A DNA stretch of 19,173 nt, from the NCBI GenBank assembly GCA_938028845.1, contig CALIZJ010000033.1, positions 1 to 19,173 of the forward strand, written 5' to 3'. The notes below the pieces were generated by a model, which was given only the letters and a program-made list of their open reading frames with translations, ran no database searches and had not been told where the DNA came from. Positions within the stretch are counted from its first letter, which is position 1. Each line of letters starts with the position of its first letter. Positions 1 to 7,734 of this stretch are shown here, piece by piece. A program made the position numbers and the translations under genes. This stretch comes from an uncultured Blautia sp. (GTDB lineage: Bacteria > Bacillota > Clostridia > Lachnospirales > Lachnospiraceae).

Positions 1-136
1 GATTATAATCGATTTTTGCTTTGTACTTTCCGTACTGCTCCAGGTATTTGTCATCAATACCTGCCTTTGCTGCAATCTCGGTGATCGGCAGCATCTCGCA
101 CTCCTGTGCGATCTCAATGTCTGTTTTGAATCCCAT
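1..136 (-). CDS. fhs: Formate--tetrahydrofolate ligase, N-terminal fragment
   Basis: Partial gene, cut by the window edge; only the first 45 codons are present. The product ligates formate to tetrahydrofolate using ATP, giving 10-formyl-THF for purine synthesis and, in acetogens, the methyl branch of the Wood-Ljungdahl pathway; it is cytoplasmic. The protein starts MGFKTDIEIAQE and continues with ITEIAAKAGIDDKYLEQYGK, which is the characteristic opening of clostridial Fhs. The ATG at 136-134 is preceded by a perfect AGGAGG (complement of 145-150). Upstream lie a ZTP riboswitch, its terminator and a promoter, so transcription should rise when ZTP accumulates, that is when 10-formyl-THF is short. 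Identity is firm from the N-terminus and the regulatory context, although the catalytic region is outside the window. Confidence 0.93.
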   Translation of the reverse strand, partial: MGFKTDIEIAQECEMLPITEIAAKAGIDDKYLEQYGKYKAKIDYN

Positions 137-194
137 AAAAATTACCTCCTTGGATTTGGCATCGACCGTATTTTATATATTTTCGGAAAAGAAC

Positions 195-231
195 AAAAAA
201 GGACAGCATTTGACTGATTCAAATACTGCCC
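195..231 (-). terminator. Intrinsic terminator of the ZTP riboswitch
   Basis: Read on the minus strand, GGGCAGTATTTGA pairs with TCAAATGCTGTCC (13 pairs including two G-U) around a 5-base loop, followed by TTTTTT (195-200). The 5' arm of the hairpin uses the conserved GGGCA at the 3' end of the aptamer. Ligand-bound aptamer and terminator therefore exclude each other, which is the classic ON-switch arrangement of this class. Confidence 0.92.
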
Positions 232-304
232 AGACGGTCGGCTTTTCACAAGTCTTTGATTCCCTTGTGGTTCACTCCACTTCTTCCGTCAGTAACCAAA
301 GACT
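228..304 (-). promoter_or_regulatory. ZTP (pfl) riboswitch aptamer upstream of fhs
   Basis: Minus-strand 5' leader of fhs. P1 is AGTCTTTG (complement of 297-304) pairing perfectly with CAAAGACT (complement of 251-258). Inside are the conserved-looking ACTGACGG, a GTGG/CCAC P2 hairpin and GGGAATC. A linker then leads to the hallmark 3' segment GCCGACCGTCTGGGCA. GACGG of the 5' part can pair with CCGTC of the 3' part, as in the known ZTP pseudoknot. The family senses the purine intermediate ZTP (and ZMP) and is well known upstream of fhs, glyA, folD and purH. Here it should allow fhs expression when 10-formyl-THF is limiting. Confidence 0.9.
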
Positions 305-322
305 TTTTCATTTAACGTGTTT

Positions 323-351
323 ATCCTAACATTTTTTGAAAAAATTGTCAA
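323..351 (-). promoter_or_regulatory. SigA-type promoter of the fhs transcript
   Basis: On the minus strand, TTGACA (complement of 346-351), a 17-base spacer and TAGGAT (complement of 323-328), with a TG extended -10 element one base upstream. The start point would fall near 316, just before the P1 stem of the riboswitch. The spacer itself is a self-complementary TTTTTTCAAAAAA. Confidence 0.85.
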
Positions 352-409
352 GCTTTTATCAATATTTATTCTATTTATTCTTTTCATAAAAATTTTATAA
401 TTAGAACGG

Positions 410-437
410 TTGCTATCTGGAGAAAGTATGTTAGAAT
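410..437 (+). promoter_or_regulatory. Probable promoter of the HAAS-domain gene
   Basis: TTGCTA (410-415), 16 bases, then TAGAAT (432-437) with a TG extended -10 (TGTTAGAAT). It lies about 100 bases before the chosen start codon and diverges from the fhs promoter. This is a consensus match only. Confidence 0.55.
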
Positions 438-535
438 AGAGAACACAAAGCTGCATCCTGCACAGGGCTGATACAGTGCTTCCAGAGTGTGCAGGATATA
501 GTAAAAAGAAGAGGATAATGGGGAGACTGCAGGCT

Positions 536-970
536 ATGCACAAAGCTGAATTCCTAGAGACGCTCAGAGAGGCGCTTTCCGGTAATATGCAGGAGGGAAA
601 GATAGCCGCTCATATGCGGTATTATCAGGATTATATCGAAAGGCAAATAAGAAACGGAAGAAGTGAGGAAGAGATTCTTACGGAGCTTGGCGACCCCAGG
701 CTGATCGCGAAGACCCTGCTGGATACAGACGGGGGACAGAGCTACTATGAAGAATATCAGGAATACAGCCAGCCCCAGGAAAGAAAAAAGCAATTCAGAA
801 AAACGCATATCCGCAAACTGGATTTATCTTCCTGGTATGGAAAAGCCGCAGTGATTCTTCTGGCAGCCCTTGCTATTATTATCATTTTAGTGATCGCAGG
901 TGTACTTATCCCGATTTTCCTGGTGGTGCTCGCGGTTGCATTTATAATTTCTATTTTAAAAAAATCTTAA
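536..970 (+). CDS. HAAS-domain (DUF1700-like) membrane protein
   Basis: 144 residues. The N-terminal half is a charged helical domain (MHKAEFLETLREAL, then YYQDYIERQIRNGRSEEEIL, then LGDPRLIAKTLL). This is the usual pattern of the HAAS/DUF1700 signalling domain: an EFL..L..AL start and a 'LGdP..IA..L' closing motif. Residues about 103-144 form two closely spaced hydrophobic helices, so it is an inner-membrane protein with a cytoplasmic head. Two earlier in-frame ATGs (476 and 518) exist. I chose 536 because the family normally begins with M-x-K-x-EFL and GGGGAG lies 10 bases upstream. HAAS proteins are usually encoded beside a PadR-type regulator; none is visible here. It is a single-gene unit with its own promoter and terminator. 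The exact role is unknown. Confidence 0.8.
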   Translation: MHKAEFLETLREALSGNMQEGKIAAHMRYYQDYIERQIRNGRSEEEILTELGDPRLIAKTLLDTDGGQSYYEEYQEYSQPQERKKQFRKTHIRKLDLSSWYGKAAVILLAALAIIIILVIAGVLIPIFLVVLAVAFIISILKKS

Positions 971-978
971 AATATCTT

Positions 979-1020
979 ATCCCGGTGCCTGTGAAAAAGG
1001 CGCCGGGGATCAAAATTTTT
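979..1020 (+). terminator. Rho-independent terminator after the HAAS gene
   Basis: ATCCCGGTGCC and GGCGCCGGGGAT form a GC-rich stem with one bulge around a 9-base A-rich loop, followed by CAAAATTTTT. It isolates the small membrane-protein gene from the surface operon. The stretch to 1175 is AT-rich and holds no recognisable gene; it should carry the promoter of the surface operon, but I cannot pick a convincing one. Confidence 0.8.
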
Positions 1021-1175
1021 CTATTAATTCCAATTCATATAAGATTTATATTCCAAGTTTAAACGCGTAAAAATCCAAATAAAAATCTAAATTCTGTTCA
1101 AAATATTCTGTTTATTAATTCCACTCACGAATACCTGTCTGCGGCAGGAAATAAAAATTTTGAAAGGAGAAACAC

Positions 1176-4100
1176 ATGAAGAGAAAAAAGAAAATGTTAA
1201 AAAGTCTGGGAGCAGGTTTGCTTGCAGCGCTGTTTCTGGTACAGGCGGTTTTTGGCCTTTTGCCGCCGGTCAGTACTAAGGCTGCTGTTACAGCCATTGA
1301 GGAGTGGGATGAAAATCATATTATGGATTATAAATACCGCTTCAATGTAAAATTCCAAAAGGGCGTTACCACGGTAGAGCCCTTCGGCTGTGATAATCAG
1401 GACGTAGAGGCGCTTACCAATCACGGAAGAAATACCCTGCGGGTATATACTAAGCGGATGACGGGAAGTTACACGCCGGGAAGCGCAGGCGTCCGCTATA
1501 ACAACGTGGGAAAAGACGGAGAGGGAAATATTGTAGACCTTAAACTAAGTGTCATAGGGGTGACAGGGGCAGAATCCCGCTACGATATGTTTACCCCATA
1601 TTACAAATTTCATTTGTGGAAAGATCCCAAGGAAGACACAGGAGACGGCTACGACTGGGAGAACGGAATGGGTCAGCCTGTGGTAGGTTTTGGAAAAGAG
1701 GCGATTGCCATTGCTACTTACTGCATCGGTTCTGTAAAAGTACGGTACCAGTTTTATAAGCATGGGACGGATGAGCCTCTTTCCATCAGCGGACATGGCA
1801 CTGCCCGGGATTTAGATGCCGGACAGGGCATTTCCATACCCGAAGACAGTAATTTGGAAAATGTATATATTTTAAAGGGAAACCGTTTTCTTGAAGTAGA
1901 CGGTACATATGTACAGGCTGGGGATGGATCTTTGGAAATTTCGGATAAATCCGGCTGGGTGAACATGCTTTATGATACGGACACCATTCATTTTAGTTTC
2001 CACCACCAAAGCCGGCTGGACCGATGGGATAAGGAGCGGGAGGATGGAATCGCTAAGAGAGGTTCGGAAGAAAACTGGGCGAGACTTTTGCGCAATACTT
2101 ATGTAGATGAAGACGGGAATAGTTATTGTCCGAATTATTATGGAGGAAAGATTGTGCGCGGTCATGCTTATTTTGATTTTACCTCATACTGTTTCGGCGG
2201 GATCGCAATGGAGAAGGAACCGGAGAAAAGAGTCGGCCCATCCGGCAGTACCTGGGAAGAGGGGATTGTAACGGATCAGGAAAATGCTTATCCCATCTAT
2301 GGGTTCGATGAATTTCAATACATGATCCAGGCGGAGGTTACACCGAACCATTTATCTTCCTTTGTGGTACAGGATACCTTAAAAGATTGTCTGGCTATTG
2401 ACGGAACCTCAAAGGTAATCGTGAAAAATGATCTGGGGGAAGAGGTGACGGGGCAATTTCACATAAGCATTGATGGACAGACTGTCACCTGCGCGGCGAA
2501 AGAGGAATTTTTAAAGGAAGAGAGCTTTACAGATAATCAGGTTTACACCTTCTATTTGCGTGTTCACCGCAAGGAAGGCGCAGATGTGTCTGATTTTCTG
2601 GATCCGGACGGATATACTTTCCGTATTCCCAACAATGCGGATCTGACCTATGTGAGGGAAAATGGAAAAGGCGGTACTATGACCACAGAAACCGTATGGG
2701 TGACGGGGAAGATTGTGCCGGATCTGGTAGTGGAAAAGAAAGCATCGAAATATGAATGGAATGTGGGAGATTCGGTAGATTATACGGTGAAAGTAACCCA
2801 GAAAAAGCCAAATGCCTGGGCAATCAATACGGTGGTGGAGGACCTTTCCCTTCCCTCCTGCCTTTCTCTGGTGGATGGACAGTATTTTGTGGAAAGTACC
2901 CCGGGAGTGGAACATTGTGTGATCTCTAAAGAGGGACAGAATGGATGGCGGGTGACCTGCCCCTTGCTGCAGTACGATGAGAGTATACAGGTCACCTTCC
3001 GCTGCGTGGCCACAGCCGAAGGAAACGGACAGGAATGGACCAATACCGCAGCAGCACGGGCGGAAAACTATATAGAGGAACGGACAGGAGAACCTAAGGA
3101 AGTGAAGGATATGGCGGAGGTCTGGCCTAATACGCCGGAACTTCAGATCGAAAAAACAGCGGACAAATATGAGTGGCGTGTGGGAGATCAGGTAAGTTAC
3201 CGGGTAGTTGTTACGAACACAGCGCCGGGAACTATTGCAAAAGAAGTCAGGATTTCAGATATAGGACTGCCGGAAGGGCTGGTACTCTCAGGGGGAACCG
3301 CTTCTGTGGAGGTACTGAATGTACCCCAGCAAGTAGAGTATCCTGTTCCGGATAAAAAGACCGGGCAGAACACGGAAGTGCGCCAGGTGGCATCCGCCCT
3401 GGATGCAGACGAGTCCGGATGGAGCTTTTATTCCTCTTATCTTCCTTATAGTCATCCTGTTACCATATTATTTCATTGTACGGCTGCGGAGGCCTGTAAC
3501 GGACGGGAGAATGTAAACGTCGCTTCCGTCCAGGCAGAAAATGCTGTGGAAAAAGCGGACGAAGCGGAGGCATATGTGAATACCGGTTCTTTCTGGATAG
3601 AAAAGACGGCAGATCATTATGAATGGCAGGTGGGAGAAAATGTGGAGTATCAGGTGGTGGTGAGAAATCAGTTTCCTGGTACAATAGCCAGGAATGTTAC
3701 TATCTGGGATACGTCCATGCCCGCAGGACTTGCCCTGAACTCTTTGGATGGAGTGACGGTGGAGGGGATTCCGGAGACTATCCAGGATCCGGTAGAAGGA
3801 ACAAAAGATCCCCAAAGTCAGTTAAATCCCCAATTGTATCAGGAGACTGTTGCGAAACAGGTAACCTGGGAATTTCTTCCGGAAGGAAATGGATGGAGGC
3901 TGAACCTTTCGGACCTTCCCGCAGATACGCCGGTGACCATCCGGTTTTCCTGTACAGCCACAGAGGCAGTGAATGGTATGGAAAGTATAAATGCGGCGGC
4001 TGTCCAGGCGGAAAATGCTCCCGAGGAAACAGATGATACAGAGGTGTATGTAAATACTGCGGTCCTTTCTATTGAAAAGAATATCCGTAACCACTATCTG

Positions 4101-6731
4101 GAGCTGGGAGACGGAAGGGCTGCCAATGAATTTCGCGTAGGAGAACAGGTAGAATATGAAGTCGTAGTCAATAATCTGCAGAAAGGCTCCATAGCCAGGG
4201 ATCTCATTGTCAGCGACCTATCCCTTCCAGAAGGACTGATGCTGGATGCTGAGGAAGGAGCACTTACAGTATCGGGGATTCCTCAAGTGATCTTAAATCC
4301 TGTTCCGGGAACAGATGATATGGGAAACCAACTGGACCCGGAAAATTATAATGAGGTAGAGGAAAAGCCTGTGGAATACCAGCTTACCAGACAGGGAACC
4401 GGCTGGGTACTTACGGTATCGGATCTTCCCTACCAAACACCGGTATCCATTGTTTTTCGCTGTACAGTAACAGAAGAATTAAACGGCTGGGAAGTCATTA
4501 ATACGGCAAAGGCCTCCGCATTAAACGGGGCAGAAGTAAAGGATACCTCCAAGATATGGATAAATACACCTGTATTAAAGGTGGAAAAGACGGCAGACAA
4601 GCCCGCGTATAAATACGGGGATATCGCTACTTACCGTATACGGGTGCGGCAGGAACAGCCGGGCTGCGTGGCGAGAAATGTTACTGTAAGCGATGTATTT
4701 GAAACGGCAGGTGTAAGGCTTTTAAAAGATTCCATTGTCCTTTTGGATGAAAACGGGGATCTGACGGATGCTGGAGTGGAAGCGAATGAGGACAATACCT
4801 TCCGTGTACTTACAGGAAGACCGTTGGTAAGCGAAGAGAACTATAATGTCTATGATGGTGAGGGAGGAGGCGCCTTTGCACAGGTTCTTCAAAATCCTTT
4901 GGAACTGACTGCCCAAAAAGAGATGATCGTAGAGTTCCAGGCGGCAGTCATAGACGAAAACCTTGCCGGACAGACGGTTCATAATATTGCGGTTGTAAAC
5001 AGTGACGAAGGGTACCCCGCAGAAGATGATGAGACAGTGGAAATACATAGCCCGATTCTGGATATTGTAAAAGAATCGGATCAAAAAGAATACCATGTAG
5101 GAGAAACAGGCTATTATAAACTTACAGTACGGCAGCTTAGAGAAGATGTCACCGCAGAAAATGTGGTGATTGAAGATGCATTAAGTCATGCCGGAGCAGT
5201 TCTTTTGCCGGAGAGTATTCTGATCAAGAAAAATGCAGAGGTTTTAAAAGATGCGGCAGTGGAAGCGTCTCCCGGCGGTTTTCGAATTGTTACAGGAACG
5301 AATCTTACAGATGCAGACAAACTGGAAGTTTTCTATAACGTTCTTTTTGAAAGTCCCCAGCTTGACAATGTTTCTGTAATCAACCGGGCATGGGCAAAGG
5401 GAGACAACACTCCGGAGGAGATTACGGAACACGAGGTGTTTGTGGGCGATATCCGTCCGGCTCTTTCTATAGAGAAGCAGTCGGATAAGGAAACGTATCT
5501 TCCTGGCGAGACGGGAAACTATCAGGTAAAAGTGACCCAGACGGAAAAGGATGCAGTGGCAAGGAATGTAGTATTAAGAGATATCCTTAAAAATGAGAAC
5601 GGACAAATCGTAAAAGACAGCGTGAAACTGTACGACCAAAAAGGAGTAGAACTGGATAAACCAGAAATAGAAGCTACAAAGGAAGGTTATACCATCCATA
5701 CTGGAATGTCGCTTTCCTACCAGGAATATCTTCTTGTAGAATATCAGGTGGAATTTTCCGGGAAAACAGAAGGAGGGGAAGTCTTAAATGTGGCGATGGC
5801 AACTGCAGATAACCTGAAACCGGAAGAAGAGAAACCATCGGATCCTGTGTCAGTGGGAGATGGGCTGACTGCTTTTAAAACCTCTGATCCGCCTTCCGGA
5901 ACTATAGTAGCAGAAGGTGAGGCGATTACTTATTCTATTACTGTAAAGAATACTTCCAATGAGGAGAGGGAAAACATTATGATCAAGGATGCGCTGCCTG
6001 ACCATGTAAAATTTGATTCCTTTGGGGAAGTGGAAGGGGAACTTCTTACTTTAGACGGAAAGACCTATGCAGCATTTTTTATAGACGAGCTGGAACCGGG
6101 GAAAGAGATTACGGTTGCTTTTAAAGTTCTGCGTACCGAAGCACAGAGGGAGGACTGTATCGTAAATCTGGCACAAGTGCGCTCTGCTCTGGCAAAAAGA
6201 GAGGATGTGACAGAAGAGACCTGGAAATCTCCGAGATTTTTTAACACAAACGCTACCGTACATTACGCAGATACCATCTGGGTAAGGACGGAACATGAGG
6301 TTGAGGTAGGGCAGGCGGAGCCTGTCGCTACGCCCACACCTGCGGAAACACCCACGCCTGCCAATACACCTACGCCTGTGCCTACGAAAATACCCTCGCC
6401 CACACCTACAGGAACACCTGCACCTACAAAAGTACCGACTCCTTCGCCTACAGTACGTCCTACTGCAGCGGAATGTCCGAAAAATACGCCGATCCCTACA
6501 AGAACAGTGACAGGCATTTATCAGGGAAGCACCAATTACCCTTCTTCCGGAAGCGGGCTCTCTTCTTATGGCAGCAGCTATCAGGGAAGTTCCTATGCAG
6601 GAAGTACAAAGACAGGGGATGAAAGACCGTTTGAAGATATGGCAAAAATAGCGGGGGCAGGAGCGCTGCTTTTAGGCCTTGGCGTCTTTGTTTACCGGAG
6701 AAATAAAAAACAGGGAGAGGAAAAAGAATGA
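1176..6731 (+). CDS. Large cell-wall-anchored DUF11-repeat surface protein
   Basis: 1851 residues, secreted and probably anchored to peptidoglycan. A Sec signal peptide (KRKKK start, hydrophobic core about 11-29) would be cut near STKAA at 33-37. Residues about 40-365 match no domain I know. Residues about 370-515 resemble the isopeptide-forming fimbrial/adhesin domain (EFQYMIQAEVT, then VVQDTL). Eight DUF11-like beta-sandwich repeats begin near residues 520, 659, 809, 967, 1137, 1299, 1433 and 1568, most opening with E-K-x-A/S-D-x-x-x-Y/W-x-x-G. A Thr-Pro stalk (about 1719-1765) and a Ser/Gly/Tyr-rich segment lead to STKTGDERP (1810-1818), a hydrophobic helix (about 1825-1840) and the basic tail YRRNKKQ. 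There is no LPXTG; STKTGD takes its place. AGGAG is well spaced before the ATG. The TGA overlaps the next gene, a class B sortase. It is probably an adhesin or stalk; the ligand is unknown. Confidence 0.88.
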   Translation: MKRKKKMLKSLGAGLLAALFLVQAVFGLLPPVSTKAAVTAIEEWDENHIMDYKYRFNVKFQKGVTTVEPFGCDNQDVEALTNHGRNTLRVYTKRMTGSYTPGSAGVRYNNVGKDGEGNIVDLKLSVIGVTGAESRYDMFTPYYKFHLWKDPKEDTGDGYDWENGMGQPVVGFGKEAIAIATYCIGSVKVRYQFYKHGTDEPLSISGHGTARDLDAGQGISIPEDSNLENVYILKGNRFLEVDGTYVQAGDGSLEISDKSGWVNMLYDTDTIHFSFHHQSRLDRWDKEREDGIAKRGSEENWARLLRNTYVDEDGNSYCPNYYGGKIVRGHAYFDFTSYCFGGIAMEKEPEKRVGPSGSTWEEGIVTDQENAYPIYGFDEFQYMIQAEVTPNHLSSFVVQDTLKDCLAIDGTSKVIVKNDLGEEVTGQFHISIDGQTVTCAAKEEFLKEESFTDNQVYTFYLRVHRKEGADVSDFLDPDGYTFRIPNNADLTYVRENGKGGTMTTETVWVTGKIVPDLVVEKKASKYEWNVGDSVDYTVKVTQKKPNAWAINTVVEDLSLPSCLSLVDGQYFVESTPGVEHCVISKEGQNGWRVTCPLLQYDESIQVTFRCVATAEGNGQEWTNTAAARAENYIEERTGEPKEVKDMAEVWPNTPELQIEKTADKYEWRVGDQVSYRVVVTNTAPGTIAKEVRISDIGLPEGLVLSGGTASVEVLNVPQQVEYPVPDKKTGQNTEVRQVASALDADESGWSFYSSYLPYSHPVTILFHCTAAEACNGRENVNVASVQAENAVEKADEAEAYVNTGSFWIEKTADHYEWQVGENVEYQVVVRNQFPGTIARNVTIWDTSMPAGLALNSLDGVTVEGIPETIQDPVEGTKDPQSQLNPQLYQETVAKQVTWEFLPEGNGWRLNLSDLPADTPVTIRFSCTATEAVNGMESINAAAVQAENAPEETDDTEVYVNTAVLSIEKNIRNHYLELGDGRAANEFRVGEQVEYEVVVNNLQKGSIARDLIVSDLSLPEGLMLDAEEGALTVSGIPQVILNPVPGTDDMGNQLDPENYNEVEEKPVEYQLTRQGTGWVLTVSDLPYQTPVSIVFRCTVTEELNGWEVINTAKASALNGAEVKDTSKIWINTPVLKVEKTADKPAYKYGDIATYRIRVRQEQPGCVARNVTVSDVFETAGVRLLKDSIVLLDENGDLTDAGVEANEDNTFRVLTGRPLVSEENYNVYDGEGGGAFAQVLQNPLELTAQKEMIVEFQAAVIDENLAGQTVHNIAVVNSDEGYPAEDDETVEIHSPILDIVKESDQKEYHVGETGYYKLTVRQLREDVTAENVVIEDALSHAGAVLLPESILIKKNAEVLKDAAVEASPGGFRIVTGTNLTDADKLEVFYNVLFESPQLDNVSVINRAWAKGDNTPEEITEHEVFVGDIRPALSIEKQSDKETYLPGETGNYQVKVTQTEKDAVARNVVLRDILKNENGQIVKDSVKLYDQKGVELDKPEIEATKEGYTIHTGMSLSYQEYLLVEYQVEFSGKTEGGEVLNVAMATADNLKPEEEKPSDPVSVGDGLTAFKTSDPPSGTIVAEGEAITYSITVKNTSNEERENIMIKDALPDHVKFDSFGEVEGELLTLDGKTYAAFFIDELEPGKEITVAFKVLRTEAQREDCIVNLAQVRSALAKREDVTEETWKSPRFFNTNATVHYADTIWVRTEHEVEVGQAEPVATPTPAETPTPANTPTPVPTKIPSPTPTGTPAPTKVPTPSPTVRPTAAECPKNTPIPTRTVTGIYQGSTNYPSSGSGLSSYGSSYQGSSYAGSTKTGDERPFEDMAKIAGAGALLLGLGVFVYRRNKKQGEEKE
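2733..6240 (+). repeat. Eight tandem DUF11-like repeat units within the surface protein
   Basis: Protein-level repeats of about 135-170 residues starting at nucleotides 2733, 3150, 3600, 4074, 4584, 5070, 5472 and 5877. Units 1-4 share a C-terminal F-R/H/S-C-T/V-A/V-x-E segment followed by a N-G-x-E/x-x-x-N motif. Units 2-4 also carry an extra loop with a V-P/P-V-P motif. Units 5-7 have instead a 'LLKDSI/LLPESI/IVKDSV' strand and an 'R-V/I-L/V-T-G' strand. Unit 8 is shorter, about 105 residues before the linker. The array probably forms an extended rod. Confidence 0.8.
6330..6470 (+). repeat. Degenerate Thr-Pro stalk repeat
   Basis: Imperfect short repeats of the codons for T-P-T-P with Ala, Val, Ser or Lys inserts, encoding the cell-wall-spanning stalk of the surface protein just before its sorting signal. 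The coding repeat has no spacer structure and is not a CRISPR array. Confidence 0.85.
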
Positions 6732-7579
6732 AAATACTGCGTTCCCTGGCACTGGGGATGATAGGAGCTGCAGCAGGACTGCTTTTTTACTCAGGGAGTT
6801 TTTTTCTGAAAAGTCATCTGGAAAATGAGCGGGCCCGGGAAAAATACGAAGGGCTGCAGGAAGAGTACACCAGTTTAAAAGAAAGGACAGAGGAAAGGGA
6901 TCCTGTGGCGGAAACGGACAAAACAGAATTGGGTTTCTCTGTATCACCGCTGCCTTCTGCCCCAAAGACAGAAATAGAGGAGTCCTTTGGAATACGCTGG
7001 AGGGAACTGCGTGAAGTAAATCCGCAGATTGTGGGCTGGATTGAAATTCCTGGAGGAGCTGTCTCTTATCCGGTAGTACAAGGAGAGGATAATGACTATT
7101 ATCTCCGACATTCTTTCACAGGAGAGGAGGATCCTTTCGGAGCGATATTTTTAGACTGGCGGAATGAAAAAAGTTTTCTGGAGTCCCATAGCTTTCTTTA
7201 TGGACACAATATGGAAGGAAACATGATGTTTGCAGACCTGAATAAGTATGAAAATCAGGAATATCTGATGCAGTGTCCGGATATTTACCTTTATACTCCC
7301 GAAAAAAAGTACCGTTATCTTATTTTTTCTGTAGAACAGGCCAGGGAAGGCAGCGAGAGCTTTTCCTACGGACAGAAGCTGAAAAGTACAGAGTTTCAGG
7401 AGCTGCTGAAGTATTTAAAGGAACGTTCTGCTTACGATACCAATGTTGAGCCGGAGGTTTCCTCCCCCATACTCACCCTTGTGACTTGTAATTCCCATTT
7501 GGATGAGAATATCCGGATGCTTGTTCACGGAACTCGAAAGGAAGAATGGGACTGGAAGGAAGAAAACGGCCAGAAGTAG
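6728..7579 (+). CDS. srtB: Class B sortase
   Basis: 283 residues. One N-terminal hydrophobic helix (about 5-26) acts as membrane anchor; a coiled, charged linker (about 30-85) precedes the sortase domain. 'VNPQIVGWIEIPGG..SYPVVQGEDNDYYL' is the class B entry signature. Catalytic residues visible are His160 (YGHNM), Cys254 (TLVTC) and Arg263 (NIRML). Class B sortases cleave a C-terminal sorting signal between Thr and Gly and transfer the protein to a peptidoglycan cross-bridge; some also build pili. The start codon overlaps the stop of the surface protein (ATGA), with AGGGAGAGG upstream, so the two are translationally coupled. The obvious substrate is the STKTG signal of the preceding protein. 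A terminator follows. The family is firm; the substrate is inferred from context. Confidence 0.94.
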   Translation: MKILRSLALGMIGAAAGLLFYSGSFFLKSHLENERAREKYEGLQEEYTSLKERTEERDPVAETDKTELGFSVSPLPSAPKTEIEESFGIRWRELREVNPQIVGWIEIPGGAVSYPVVQGEDNDYYLRHSFTGEEDPFGAIFLDWRNEKSFLESHSFLYGHNMEGNMMFADLNKYENQEYLMQCPDIYLYTPEKKYRYLIFSVEQAREGSESFSYGQKLKSTEFQELLKYLKERSAYDTNVEPEVSSPILTLVTCNSHLDENIRMLVHGTRKEEWDWKEENGQK

Positions 7580-7594
7580 TGGAGCTTTTCTTTG

Positions 7595-7633
7595 GGCAGG
7601 AGGATCTGGAAAGGAGGGTCTTCCTGCCTTTTT
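7595..7633 (+). terminator. Terminator of the surface protein-sortase operon
   Basis: GGCAGGA....GGATC pairs with GGTC....TTCCTGCC (slightly imperfect), followed directly by TTTTT (7629-7633). It starts 16 bases after the sortase stop codon. Confidence 0.85.
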
Positions 7634-7692
7634 ATGATTTTGTATGAAAAATTGTGTAATATGCCTAAATATGACGCTCTAATTTTGGGAGT

Positions 7693-7711
7693 GTTGTTTA
7701 TTAAAAACAAC
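7693..7711 (+). promoter_or_regulatory. Inverted repeat abutting the AraR operator
   Basis: GTTGTTT, 5-base spacer ATTAA, AAACAAC: perfect 7-base arms immediately upstream of, and sharing three bases with, the second palindrome at 7709-7734. It could be an auxiliary regulator site just upstream of the -35 box, or a small hairpin. The assignment is inferred only. Confidence 0.45.
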
Positions 7712-7734
7712 TTGTGCATACGTGCAGACAAGTT
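7709..7734 (+). promoter_or_regulatory. Probable AraR operator in the araR promoter
   Basis: AACTTGT and ACAAGTT form perfect 7-base arms separated by 12 bases, with ACGT at the exact centre. The TTGT..ACGT..ACAA pattern recalls the B. subtilis AraR box ATTTGTACGTACAAAT but with wider arm spacing. It lies across the -35/-10 spacer of the araR promoter, where bound repressor would block RNA polymerase. Palindrome and position are seen; the binding protein is inferred from the adjacent araR. Confidence 0.6.

Noticed and set aside
476..535. Upstream start codons for the HAAS gene at 476 and 518
   Set aside because: They add residues not seen at family N-termini, and their spacing to purine-rich sequence is poor compared with ATG 536.
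6330..6470. Short regular repeats resembling a CRISPR array
   Set aside because: They are degenerate codon repeats for a Thr-Pro stalk in frame with the surface protein; there are no unique spacers.
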